NCBI GenBank assembly: GCA_018907035.1 | Contig: JACCIC010000097.1 | Location: forward strand, 365,001-429,000 | Direction: 5' to 3' | DNA from: Sycobia sp. Sy_11 | Taxonomy: Eukaryota; Arthropoda; Insecta; Hymenoptera; Epichrysomallidae | DNA length: 64,000 bases | Shown here: piece after piece, positions 40,620 through 52,964 of the stretch | Position numbering within the stretch: position 1 is the first letter of the stretch | How the letters are laid out: each line of letters begins with the position of its first letter | Position numbers and translations under genes: made by a program | The notes under the pieces: generated by a model | Database searches by the model: none | Told to the model about the DNA's origin: nothing | What the model saw: the letters and a program-made list of their open reading frames with translations, nothing else

Positions 40620-43600
40620 TGTTTATAATGAATGCACTCGACTTTGAGAGTATATGCGAGCGATAGATTGATACGATTGAATGTAAAATAACGTTGTTTC
40701 TGCGTCGAATTATATTTTTACTCTTATTTTTTTTGTTTTTGTACTTATTTTTTTTGCCTTTTTAATAATTTTTTTAATAATTTTGGTACCGTGAGCTGGA
40801 TTAATTGTACGCGATAAATACAATAATACAGTGAGTTCGGTAGTGTAAAAATTCAACTGTGAAAACGTGCAATATGTACGAGGCTTGTTTACAAAATAGT
40901 CGGTCGTGACTTCTATGCACTGAATCCGGCAGATGCAAAATTCCAATACTCTATACAGATTCCAATCCTATATATGAATCTGAGACTAGAATCAAGATTC
41001 GAATGAATCTAAGTCTTGAGCGCTCGAGTATTTTAATGTTATGATATAAGGCAGCTTTCATTGTAATTCAAAGCTCCGGTTTATGTACGTATTGCGTATA
41101 GGTATTACTGTTTTACAAATTATAAGACGAGTTTGAATTTTTCATGAAACAAAATTATATTGCTTTGCATTTTTAAGTCAGTCACGACGAAAGATTTTAA
41201 TTACATTGGTGTAGTCTGTACTTTCTTATTTGAAAATTATTATGATCTACTTATTATCAAACTTTATTATTGTTTTACAATTCAAGTAAGTGAGTACAGT
41301 TTTTGTGCTACCTATAAACATGCTCTTACATGAAAAAAAAAAAAATTAGCACGACCTGATGTTAATTAAAAATAGTACTTTAATTAATATCTAAAAAAAT
41401 GTATTGTTTTACAATATATTATAGTTTAATTTTTATTTTTGGCCAAATAAAAAACTATGAATAATTAATATTTATTATTAAGTTTATAAAACTCTAATTT
41501 ATTTGCGAAGTTGTATGACAGCTATTGTATAATCTACACCAATGTGCATTAAAAAAATTTTAATCTTGTGTAAAAAGTAGCACTGTAATAACGATAAAAA
41601 TATTTGCTTCTTTTACGACATACTAGTCAAACGATAATGTGCGCAAGTAAAACTTGAAATTTCTGTGCAATTGACCTACCAAGAAATGAATGAGAGTTTC
41701 TTTCATGAAAATACTAAGCTAAAAGCGAAAACATATATATATATATATATCAAATAAAAGGCAACGTATGTTCAAAAGTTGCAAAACTATCACTATTGTC
41801 CAATATTCAGTACAATTTTCATCAATCAGAATATATTGTCAATAAGATTTCTGAAGAAAAAGAAATGTATTGTTAACTGAGCATCACTGCATAATTTAGA
41901 TAAAAATTGCTTATAATAATTATTTTTATAAATAGTTTGAATGTTAAAAAATTGCATATAAGAGCAAATCTTAGTAAATAAATAATTTATAATTTATTTT
42001 TAAACAATGTTATCAGTCTTGAAAGTCATTTAGTGTATTGATATGGTATTGGTAATATTTATTTAATTGGTCAGTAGCAATTAATAATATATATTGGACA
42101 ATCGTAATGTATGAATTAAATTTTGTAACAATGAAAAAAGAAATTATTATTAAAGCTACAATAACAAGGACAGTCTTTATTAGTACATTCTGTAAGCATT
42201 CTCACTGAGCATTCATTCTAGTTAAAAATTTGTAATATATTTAATTAGTTTTGTAATGTATTTTTATAGCCTTATCGCTTTGACTATAGAAATATTATTA
42301 ATACATATATAAAATATTATATTATATTAATAAAAGAACCAGTCAATGATTGTCTAATGAGAATTAGTGCAACACCTATACTATGTAGATATGAGCTACT
42401 TTATAATCATGATCGAGGTATTGTACTGTAAGAGATCAACATTACGGCCCGCTTAAATTTTTTTTCACTGTTAATTGATAACAAACGTAAATTGAAACTT
42501 ATTGTTTTAATAATACAAAATAATACCAAAAAGGTAAAGAAAAGATTCGAAATATTTATTAAAAATTGTTGCAGTCATGGCATTGTTACAAAACGATATA
42601 TGAATCGAAAACTTTTGATTCCTGCCAGAAAAAAATAAATTTTTCATTGATAAATACATAACATATACATACGCATATACATGCGTGTGAAAGGGTGCGC
42701 ATCATGTGTCCATTTTACTTGTATATAATAGCTCAGATTGAGATTTAAATTTATTCAATTGCAAATAATTTGAGCTCTGCAGTCGTAAGTGATACGAATA
42801 ATTCATAGATTTATATTTGCGCTAGTATTTTTGTAATTATATTTCAAAACTTCAATTGACGCTTATCCAATATGCTGTGCATTTCATTTGTTCTTGTAGT
42901 TTCGTTAAAATACAAGATAATTTGTAGTTAGTTTGTTGTTAGTTTTGTTTCAAAAAACATTTTTCAATTTATATTCTACTAATAAAATATTTTACTTTTA
43001 TTTTCGAACAATCAGAATATTATAAATGTAATGGACAGAAAAGTAACATATACAAAAATTAATTTACTATAAAAGTTTTTAGAAAACATGTTTATGTATA
43101 TCTTATTACTTTTCAACAACATAAAAAGATTATCTGATTCAATTTTATTTTAAATTTATTATAAATTACTACAAAAGTTTTTCTAAAATTAAGTTAATTG
43201 ATGAAATTTTTGCTGTCCGGTAAGCTATAAATACATTATGATTTTACAAGCTATGGGCGGATTAAACATTATCTTAATTCTGTATTAATATTTTAAGAGA
43301 TTTCACAAGTTAACAAACAACATTAGAACTTACTACGAGTAAAATATACTGCTATGTCCAATTTAATGTAGGCAGATTCTTAAAGAATCTGTTTTCGGCC
43401 TATGCAGGGTGTTCCCAGTAGAATGGATCATACAAAATATTAATATCAGAGCTTCTACGCTCTCTATAAAGCTCATTTAAAAGATCCTATACTTTATATC
43501 GTAGAAATATATGAACATCTACTTCAAAGCTAAAGGATTGCTTGTCTGTGAAATTAATTTAAATACTTTTATACTTCAAGAAAATAATTAATTTTTTATA

Positions 43601-45652
43601 TGTACATACTGATAAATAATATGTTTAAAATATTTAAGAAGTAGAAGTGATATGTATTCTTAAGTAACAAGCGTTTTATCCAGTATAGTTTCATCAGTTT
43701 CGTAAATCAAAAATACAAAGAGAGGACAATGCTCTTATACATTATACAAATAATAAATACTACAATATTTTGCTAATATATAAGTATTTGAACAAATTTG
43801 AATTTGAAGGTAAAAATTTTTTAAGCTCTAAAGTACTCCTTTAGCGATAAAATCAATGGATTCGTATGAGATTGCATTCATAATTTACTCAAGTTATTCT
43901 TAATTTAAAGCTATGCTGATATTTACTTTATACGAATATTAATTACAAAATTGATAAAATGAAAATCCTCACACACACACACACACACAGAGTTTTATTT
44001 AAAAAATTTGAGTAAATTAATTTTTAGTAATATTTTAGATACGTTTTTATAAATATTTGTATAAATACTACACATATTTTGATAAATTTGAGCATGTAAA
44101 ATTAAACTGCCAAATTTGAAATGCTATTACCATTTATATAAATTGATATTTTTATTTGGACTCAATTCAATTTCTAATATTTTTAAAAATTTAAGGAAAT
44201 CTCAAACTACAACTCAATTGTTAACTTAAAAGAAAAATAGAAATACAATGAAAATTACAAACTATAAAAGAAATTGGATTAGGGTGACCTGTGGTACGAG
44301 TTAGCTAATTATTCATGGGTAAATTTATGAGTAAATAAATAGATTATCTTTTAGTTTACTAAAAATCAACGTATTTCATAGACGAAGTACTTTAAATTAG
44401 TATAAATGTTTTTGTAATTTTTCATAGATTGAAAAAAAAGATGTGTAAAGTCAGTTAAACTGCCCCGATGTCCCCTATACTAATAATTAGATTAAAAAAC
44501 TTTTTTTTACATGATCCAAAGAAAAATATCATTTTCTTGTATGTTGGTATCATTAATTTACTTCTTAAAATTTTTATACTTTTTTGTAGTTTTTTACGCT
44601 TACAAATCATGAAAAAATTATTTATCCCAAGATATAGACTTAGACCTAAAATTGAAATAAAGGAGAACTTTTTGGGCACATCTTATTTTCTTATTTCGAT
44701 TTATAAATGTTAAAAAAACTGCATGTTTTACATTTTACTAACCTAGTCATTATATAGAGTACAGTATGAGGATCTAATTATAAATAGTAATAAAATGCAG
44801 AATTTAAACAAAAATACTTCTGATTAAGTTGAGAATAATAATCAATTAGTAATAATACATCGACGCTTCCTATTCACATTATCGTATCTATGCGAACCAA
44901 ATACGTGAATAATCTTATCTTAAGCATATTTTAATGAAAATATATAATAATATTTCTGCAAAATCGTATTAGAATCTTAAATGTGGACTGTTCAGAAAAT
45001 AAGTATCAACCACGTATGAGGGCGCAACTGAGAAAAAAAATCATGTTCCACACGGATAAATAAATATAACAAGGTTTGAATGGAGAAAAGTTGTATTTTA
45101 ATTAAAAATAGTGTAATTTATCATAATTCATGTCAATTTTTATGTTGTCAAGGGGGTTTCATAATGCTTCTTTAACACGTTATATGTTATAATTTTATGG
45201 AATTCTGTAATTTTTTACTTTATTTTTAACCAAAACTTAATGCAAAACTTAAACAATTTACTAACATTAACAATATGTACGGTTTTATTATTATATTTAT
45301 TATCAATTAAAGTTGTTTATATTTGCTTGTGTTGTTCATCGATGATAACATGGCATATGATATTGTAAATCGTAACTCAAGCATCGGTGCAACGATATAT
45401 CCACTTATTTAAAACGAAAAATATTTTATATATAGCTTAATTCGGCTGGAAGATCCAATTTTGATGCACGAATTTTTGGAAGATTTCAATATTATTACTT
45501 ATCATATATTATCACTACTAATTTAAGATACAATTTTGTTGAAAAATTTGTTGATAATATTTTTTTGATATACTTTTCGAAAATACAATTCGATACGATG
45601 ATGGTGGAATATATGGATCATCGATGTAATCTGCAACGTTACAATATACTGC

Positions 45653-45708
<56 letters not shown>

Positions 45709-46486
45709 AAAATTAGCAGAAAATAACAACCAAGATAAAATTCTGTCGGCTTTACATTTGCAAAATATTGTCTTCATAAAAATGTTGCTACAATTCGATC
45801 TAGTAGAAAATGTATAGTATGATGTGAAATAAGAAACTATCAAATGAAAAATCTATTTAAATATATATTAATGGCGAGATTGAACTGCATTATTTTAATA
45901 CTTCGCGCGAGTTTTGAAAATGTAAATCTATTGAAATATATATAACTACAATTCTATAAATATCAAATGCAGATATTATAAGTCAAGTGAATAATAGAGA
46001 TGTCTGTATTTAAAATTGGGTTTATTAATACACTTTCAAAGAAATTATTTTAAATCCATTATGTTTTACGGCGAGATAAAATAACATTCTAAATCACAAA
46101 GATGTTGTGATATATCTATATAATAAAAATTATTACAGTAACAAACAGTTTTACTTGTTTATACCTTGCATTGAATATTAATATTGAGGGGTTACTCATT
46201 CCGATTGAGAGACAAGATCTCTCTCGGTTCTCACCAAGCTGTATTTAGCTCCTGGTTTTCTTTGTAGCTCTCTTTTGAAATCTAAAGTCTTAAACAATCG
46301 ATCAAATTTCATCTTTTAGATTTACGGGCCGAGGTACGAGTAATAAGAGCGAGAGCCAGTGAGAATTAAAAAACAGAAAATATCCAATCTTATTAAATAT
46401 TTTTAAGCAATTTTTGGATATTGGCTACGTAATATTAAATAATATATGATTTTCTTTTTTGAAATTATTAAATTTTATTAAATATA
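40620..46486. other. AT-rich intergenic DNA
   Basis: No gene recognised. About 40.93-41.03 kb contains a cluster of GAATC/GATTC motifs. At 44455-44713 both strands are open for about 75 codons without family resemblance. There are TA runs at 45657-45705 and a short CA run near 43971. Degraded transposon remnants may be present but none could be assigned. Confidence 0.5.
45657..45705. repeat. (TA)n microsatellite
   Basis: About 24 TA units. Confidence 0.95.
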
Positions 46487-47844
46487 TTGGATGTACAAGT
46501 AAGTTTCTAGCGTCTTTTCTCCAAAATGGGAGGTTTTACTATGAAGACATGGTTTCATATGCTTTATTCAAATGATCGTCCATCGGAAGCTATACCTTTT
46601 TCTAATCTTTCTATCAATTTATGAATTCCTTACTAAAAAAATTTTTCGTCTTTTGAGGTATTGAGCCAATTTTTGATTACTTCTACTAAACTGAAACGTA
46701 TTCCCGTAAGGATGCTCTGCATTCATATACACAAATATAGTAGTCAGATGGTGCAAAGTCTGCACTGTAAGACGGGTGAGGCAGAATTTCTTATCCATTA
46801 TTCTCCAAATAATTTTTTAACGATGCTGAAACGCGTTGTCGAGCGCTATCGTGATGAAAAAGTGACGAACTCGTGTCCGGTCTCATATTCTGGCCGTTTT
46901 TCCTGTAATGCTCAGTTCAAACGCACAAGTTGGTTTCTATTGATTGTATTACATATTGTTAATTTAAACTTGAATAAATTTACACTGATTTATAAATCTG
47001 TTTTATATTTATTTGATTAAATTAAATATTTAATAGGTTTGATACAATTGTTCTTTCATGTTTTGACCACTCGGAAGAAGTTCGTAGTTTTCATCACACC
47101 GTATGCAGAGCATTACTTTATTTACGTGAATATTTTGATTTGGCATCAATTGGGTGGACTCGCCGGCTTTGTATTCGATTTTTTGCATTTAGAGTTATCA
47201 TAATAAATCTTTTTTTCATTATCAGTAACAATACAATGCAAAAAAAATTTATTTATATACCGATGCAATAAAATTTTGGATATGCAAAATCACCGTTCGA
47301 CGTCTTTCTGCTTCAATTCGCACGGCACCCAGTTTTCAACCTGTTAAACGAACCCCAATGTTTTTAGACGCAATCAAACGACTTGTTGCGGAACGCCCAA
47401 TAATGCAACAAGTTCTTCTTGAATCTAATACGAGTCCTTCTTCAGCAAAGCATCTAATTCCTCATCTTCAAAACTTTGCAACTTTCCGGAGAGATCCTTG
47501 TTTTCAACTTTAAAATCTCCACTTTTGAACCGTTTGAACAATTTGTAGCATGTCGATTCGCCATTACATTTCGCTCCATAAGTTTCCGAAAGCAAACGAT
47601 AGGCCTCAGATACATTTTTCCTCATATTAAAGACTAGAAGCAGCGCTTCCCGCAAATGACGTGTATTTAGCTGTAATTTTGCCATGATTTTACTCGTTAA
47701 AATAAATGATATCAAAAGCAATGCTGCAAAGTTGTTTACAGATACATAATTTACAAATATAACACATGAGGTCTGACATTTTACCGGAGATCCATTGGTG
47801 ACGCCATCTTTTGGTAAACATTGAAAACTTACTTGTAAACCCAA
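46487..47844 (-). mobile_element. Mariner-family DNA transposon, inactive
   Basis: The ends are inverted repeats: the left starts TTGGATGTACAAGTAAGTTT and the right, reverse complemented, starts TTGGGTTTACAAGTAAGTTT. TA dinucleotides flank both sides (46485-46486 and 47845-47846), the target duplication of Tc1/mariner elements. Length is 1,358 bp, usual for mariner, and a decayed transposase lies inside on the minus strand. Confidence 0.9.
46564..47685 (-). pseudogene. Mariner transposase pseudogene
   Basis: The first ~85 codons are intact from the ATG at 47685 and match the mariner N-terminal helix-turn-helix region (NVSEAYRLLSETYGAKCNGE, FEDEELDALL). After that the frame is broken by many stops and shifts, but landmarks remain in order: NWVPCELK, a TDNEKKIYYDN stretch at the first catalytic Asp, KRPEYE, HDSAR at the second Asp, a SADFAPSDY-like third Asp, and ASDGRSFE at the C-terminus. 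An AT-rich segment of about 100 bases around 46,935-47,035 interrupts it. Spacing of the last two Asp fits the DD34D class by eye only. Confidence 0.85.
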
Positions 47845-47940
47845 TATTATGGTGGAATATTATAATAAAATAATCAGATAAACTAAAAAAATCTTTTAAT
47901 AGGAACTTTATTTGAAACGAAGAAAGAAAAGACGTTTGTT

Positions 47941-48139
47941 TTTCTGTTATTTAACGTCGCTATATTGATGCTTGCAAATATTGGTACTAATTAGCGACGG
48001 ATTTCTGCGATATGTTTGTAAACAAAGCACAAGTTAATTATTATAGCGGCGCTTGTGTCAATCGGCCGAGACGGAGATTTGAACTCGTATCACCAAGTTA
48101 CAAGACCTTCGCTCTAGCGATAGAGCCATTGTAGGTTTC
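47941..48139 (-). mobile_element. SINE copy (near full length, minus strand)
   Basis: On the minus strand it has the same tRNA-like head (B-box region GAGTTCAAATC-like, 48070s) and the same body as the copy at 36177, ending GCGACGTTAAATAACAG with almost no A tail. Flanks carry a 12-bp duplication with one mismatch (47929-47940 and 48140-48151). It begins 96 bp from the mariner's right end. Confidence 0.88.
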
Positions 48140-48151
48140 AAGACTTTTGTT

Positions 48152-50411
48152 CAATAGAAGGAACAGCTAAAGGCTAACTACAGAATACGAAATTGAAAAC
48201 TTTACAAGCCTTTGTGTGAAATTAAAAACCTATAAGAAAAACTTCAGGCATCTAAACAATAAACTTATAAATCATTGGTCACGTATGTCATGAAAAACGC
48301 AGACCGCTATAAAATCGAGCGGGCGCATTTGCTTACAATCCTTGTACAATAGTGTTCGATATTTATCTTTAAGTATTTTTTGCTTTATTCTTTAAACAAG
48401 GCTCAAATAATCTAACGCACCACTCCAAAAATTACTTGAGTAAATATAATAATATATAACTTAAAATTAAATAAATTTCTTTAAAATTTTTTTTAATAAT
48501 TTATTACTATTTGCTAATTAAAAGTATATTTTTATATTTGTAAAAATATACATGAATTTTTTAGCTAATGCTAATCGTCAATCAATTATTTTTCCAACAT
48601 TTATAAAGTAAAGGATGCATTATGTACATTTTTGACAAGCAGAAATAAATTATTTTTAGAAATTCTACTTTTGAATAATTTAAATAAAAATACATACGGC
48701 CCACTACACTCCTCTTATACATCGTGAGAAGAAACTATTTCGAGACTATTTCGGCTCTTTTGCCAGATTCATAAATGTACTCTTCTAAAGGTTCTGCCTA
48801 AATATTTGAATGTGAAGAAAAAATTAACATTAAATAAGGTCGGTATAAAATATGAATAATAATTCACAAAAGAATAAAAAAATATTCAAGTTGGTACAGA
48901 AATAAGTTTTTATTAAAAAGAAAAAGTTTTGTGCAAGGTAAGTTATAGGTATCTAAAATTTTGAAGCATGGAAGAATATATATAAGAAATGGAGAAATAC
49001 GTAGCCATTTATGCTGCTGTATCGTCTGAATACTGCTTTTGTTTAAGTATTTTTTGAATTTGCACGTTATTTTTTGCATTTCTTTACGCAAAATGTATAA
49101 AAATATTTTAGCATTTTAAAGTTTATGCTTTTTTCCATTGAAATGGAGTCAACAGTTGCATAAAATTTAGAAATAGTAAATTCTTTCGAATATATTGTTC
49201 TATCTCAGGTTGTATGAACGTGAGAACAATCTGGATTTTAAACTATTTTGAAAATTTGTATACTATGTTTTTTGGAATGTTAAATTAATAAATATTTTTA
49301 TCAGTCTTAATACTATAAAACCTATATTAAACTAAAATAATGACGGTCTGATATCATATTTGTTACTTAATATAATACTATAATAATAATATTTATTAAT
49401 TTAATTCAAAACAGTCGATATAAGTATAATTTTTAATTTTTGGAACGTTGTTTATGATTATTGTAGTAATTTTTGGTGCAAATTAAATTCTATGGAAAAA
49501 TCTCTATATAAAATTCATAAACATGATGGTTTTTCGAATTAAAAACGAAATCTAAAATTTTATTATTTTAGAAAATAATAAAAACTTTAAAAAGTATTGT
49601 GAATAAAAGTTATACATATCATGAAAATATATATTTGTTGTTATATACATTTTATCGATACAAATGATATTTCTAAAGAACAATTCAATAATTTCGTCTC
49701 GGTTTCTCCTAATAGTCCAGGAGGCAGCGACATATTTTAGTGACCAATTTATCTCAGCCGAAAATTAGTTTAAAGGATTAGTTTCAATATTCTTTAAAGC
49801 TTAGCGATCGTCCGCTGCGGCACCTAATCTAGATGTGGCAATGCCAGCTACCCAAACTTTGTAAAATGTTAAAAAAATAATAAAAATCAAGTTTAAGGAA
49901 TAATTTTGAGTTTAGAAAAACATTGTTCAAACAAAAGTTGTAGATCCTATTCAAATGAATTTTTTATGTTCTATCCATTTTTGTTGTAAAGCTAATAATT
50001 ATTGAGAAAAACGCAATTAATAATAAGTGTTTTCAGTTACTATAATCATTCCAAGTTACAGTCGATACGTCAGTGATCTACGCCACTGCTCAGATGATAC
50101 ATGATACAAGTACTTTTTGTAATTTTGCTCATAAAATTTTAGTTTTAAAGCAAAAATATATGAAATGTACAAAATTTATTGTAGGTATATCTCCAAATTT
50201 TGTTTAAAACAATATTTAACAAACTCTTTACTGTTTTATATATCGTCATTTATATGTTATTATATACAAAGTTTTTAATGCTTTCTTATTATAATAATTT
50301 AGAGTGGCTTGGAAAGTGCTGTATTTAAAAGTGGTTTCAAACTTACAAAAAAATTTTACACTCGCATCACACTCTGTGAAAGAATAATATAACAGATAAA
50401 TATGACAAAAA
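48152..50411. other. AT-rich intergenic DNA
   Basis: No gene seen. A GC-richer stretch at about 49.68-49.87 kb has no recognisable frame. Confidence 0.5.
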
Positions 50412-50570
50412 TTATTCAAATGAGAATAAGATTCTGGAAAATTTATTAGGTGATTCGATGACGTGCACCACGCGAGATATCCATCGTGTTCCAGGTTCCT
50501 CGAAAGCGCGTGCTACAGCTGCAGTTTTACCTATCAGTTGACATTTATCCTCGCAAAATTCTTTTTCCAT
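50412..50570 (-). CDS. Hypothetical 52-aa frame beside the LTR element
   Basis: An ATG frame of 52 codons with a mixed, protein-like composition (it contains CQLIGKTAAVARAFEEPGTR) in otherwise AT-rich DNA. It starts 50 bases left of the 5' LTR. An in-frame stop lies a short way upstream, with an AG acceptor-like site between, so it may be an exon or remnant rather than a whole gene. No family recognised. Confidence 0.3.
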   Translation of the reverse strand: MEKEFCEDKCQLIGKTAAVARAFEEPGTRWISRVVHVIESPNKFSRILFSFE

Positions 50571-50619
50571 CTTGTTCTCCAATTTGTCTGGTTATATTTC
50601 TTTTATTTGTCTGTTATAT

Positions 50620-51150
50620 TGTATGGATGGAAGTAAAATAAGAACGAGAATCTTTTTCTAGTTTCAAAATAAAGCATCAATAAAATATTTTCTCTCATTT
50701 CCATTATATTTATGTAATTTGGTATATCTATGGAAGAATGTTTGGACGGATACTGTCATAAATTGAAACGTGTTTGCATTTGTGGAGAATTGTAGCGTTT
50801 GACGAGTGTGCGTAGAACGTGCGTCAGCTGCAGTTTCGTTTCTTATTAATTTTGACCTGCGTTTATGCGGAACAGATGTGTCAGTAACTATGTATACGCT
50901 TATAGTGTGAAAATTCAACGTGCGATCTGCTGTAAAAGTGCGACGAACGAGGTAATTTGTAAAGGACTCTTCTTATAGTTTGACAGTTCTTCTGTAGCCT
51001 CCGAAGAGTTCAGAACTCATATATACATATAGCAAATATACGTTCATTAAACCTCTACTTTATTTACTCTGAGTTTATTCTTTTCTTATATCCAAAAATT
51101 AGTTTCTTCGGATGAAAAATTTCGGAGCAACGTACTTTCAACGCGGTACA
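50620..51150 (+). repeat. 5' LTR (531 bp)
   Basis: Begins TGTATGGATGG and ends GGTACA, giving the TG...CA ends of LTRs. Against the 3' LTR it shows four substitutions, one 1-bp indel and a 97-bp deletion. It contains AATAAA motifs near its start. Confidence 0.95.
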
Positions 51151-51156
51151 TAAAAT

Positions 51157-51174
51157 TGGTCCTTCGAGCCGGAT
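51157..51174 (+). other. Primer-binding site, likely tRNA-Tyr
   Basis: TGGTCCTTCGAGCCGGAT lies six bases after the 5' LTR. Its reverse complement ends CCA and matches my recollection of the 3' end of insect tRNA-Tyr. The tRNA assignment is from memory. Confidence 0.7.
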
Positions 51175-51801
51175 TGAATTATTATTAACAATGCGAATTA
51201 ACAACTTCAACTAACAGCTTTGACGTCTACAAGCTACGTGATCCACACCGTCGTGAACATTACGTCTTCTCGGATTCGCGACATAATATTCCATTAACAA
51301 TACAAATACGAACTTGGCCGCATAGCTTGCAAGCGATCAAAAATTATATTGGTATGACGTACATACGGATATGTATACAATATAATTTTCTAAAATCAAA
51401 CTATTACTCGAGCGGCATTACAAGCCGATGTGATACGATACAATTTACGATTTTCTCGGCAAAATACGAAAACGTTGCAAATTCCACACACCAGTAGTAT
51501 TTCGGGCATTCAATGCGAGTTCAAAACAGCTCGTCATTCACGTTATCAGAATCAAAGGATTGATTCTCGTGACATTGTAACCCGATTCGAAGAAGGCTAC
51601 CTACGATTCAACGATAGCCTACACATTGGTCTTGTGTCAACCGTTTACGTACGCAATTATCCGCCATCAAAACTGGTAAATACTTATCTTATCTCCGTTT
51701 GAAAGTGTCCTATTTAAAAAGCGAAAAAAGAGTGTCAGTGGTAATCATATTCAAAGAGACAAAGGTTAATCGCGATTAACACATTTAATTAGCTCTTCGA
51801 A
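51175..51801 (+). other. Leader of the BEL/Pao element
   Basis: Untranslated leader between primer site and gag. It contains a 90-codon frame (51430-51702) that resembles no known BEL protein; a GTAAAT near its end could act as a splice donor. I do not call it a gene. Confidence 0.5.
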
Positions 51802-52907
51802 ATGGATAATTTTGATCGTCTAAGTGTATTGCTTCAAAAAATAAAGTCAACGGGAGAGCATATAAACTCTTTCTGGGATTTCGTAAATTTATGCGACGTA
51901 AACGACGAACTGCAATTGCGCACGCAAAGAATAATGTCTATTTTTCTGAATTTCGATGATTTGTGTAACCAAGTTGAGTTAATAGACACCGTATCGGACT
52001 ACGCGGATAAGAGGAGAGCATTTGAAAATATGTATTTCGAAAATCTTGCTAAGACTCAAAGAATACTCTTCTCTAAGCTGCCTCAGACAGCCATGAATGC
52101 AACTGGACTTTTCTGTGAGTTCAACGCGAGCGCAGAAAATACGAACGCAATACCTAAAAAATGCAATACCTAAGGTCCGCTCTTAAAGACGAAGCTTTGC
52201 GTAAAATCCAAGTGCTTGCGATCACGGAAGATAATTACGAACGCGCATGGGATTTATTCGTAAGATCTTACCAAAATAAACACGCTTTAATTTCGCAACA
52301 TTTCAATTTGTTGTTAAAGTTACCTTGTTAGGATAAAGAAACTTATCGAGGATTAATGACTTTAGCCGATGAATCGCAACAACATATACAGTCGTTAGCT
52401 AATTTAGATATTGCGGTCAATCCCGAAATTATAGTAGCGATAATCAAAAGTAAGCTTCATAAAAATACTCTCGATAAATGGGAGGAAACGCTAAAAAAAG
52501 ACGAATACTCCAAGTTAGAAGAACTTATTGAATTCTTGTACAGAGCGTCCGCGAGATTGTCAAAACGTAAATCCGATCAAATTGATAGTAACGAAACCAC
52601 GGAAAAATGTTATAATCCTACCAAAAAACGAAAAATCGATCAAAAGAGACAAGTATTTATTTCCACGACATCAAAAAAATGCCAGGTTTGTGCTGAAAAT
52701 CATCCGTTGTTCAATAGTAACAAATTTTTTAAATTATCGTCAACAGCACGGTATAATGTCGTCAAAAATAACTCTTTATGTTTTAATTGCCTAAGAAACC
52801 ATCAAGGTAGAGACTGTCCCAGTGGGGGTTGTAGAAAGTGCGGCAAAAGGCATAATACGTTGTTACGTCTCGTGAAAAACGTAAACGAAATCGAAGCGCA
52901 ATCCTAA
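51802..52907 (+). pseudogene. Broken gag of the BEL/Pao element
   Basis: The first frame (51802-52173) starts at a plausible ATG and ends early. The next frame carries the conserved gag core and C-terminal zinc-knuckle-like cysteines (CQVC, CFNC, CRKCGKRH) to 52907. Breaks: a frame change near 52,150, an in-frame TAG at 52329-52331, and TAA at 52905-52907 where BEL elements usually read on into pol. At the frame change, a short repeat (GCAATACCTAA, twice) sits where about 40-50 residues usual in the family seem to be missing; that loss is inference from family knowledge. Confidence 0.9.
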
Positions 52908-52964
52908 CAATTAAAGGCAACTAATTGTTTGACGTCTTACTTGTCTACGCCCATCTTTTAAGTA

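Noticed and set aside
44455..44713. Both strands open for about 75 codons
   Set aside because: Composition is AT-driven (Lys, Phe, Ile, Leu) with no homology I recognise; probably chance or an old repeat.
46661..47020. 119-codon plus-strand frame
   Set aside because: It is the antisense of the decayed mariner transposase.
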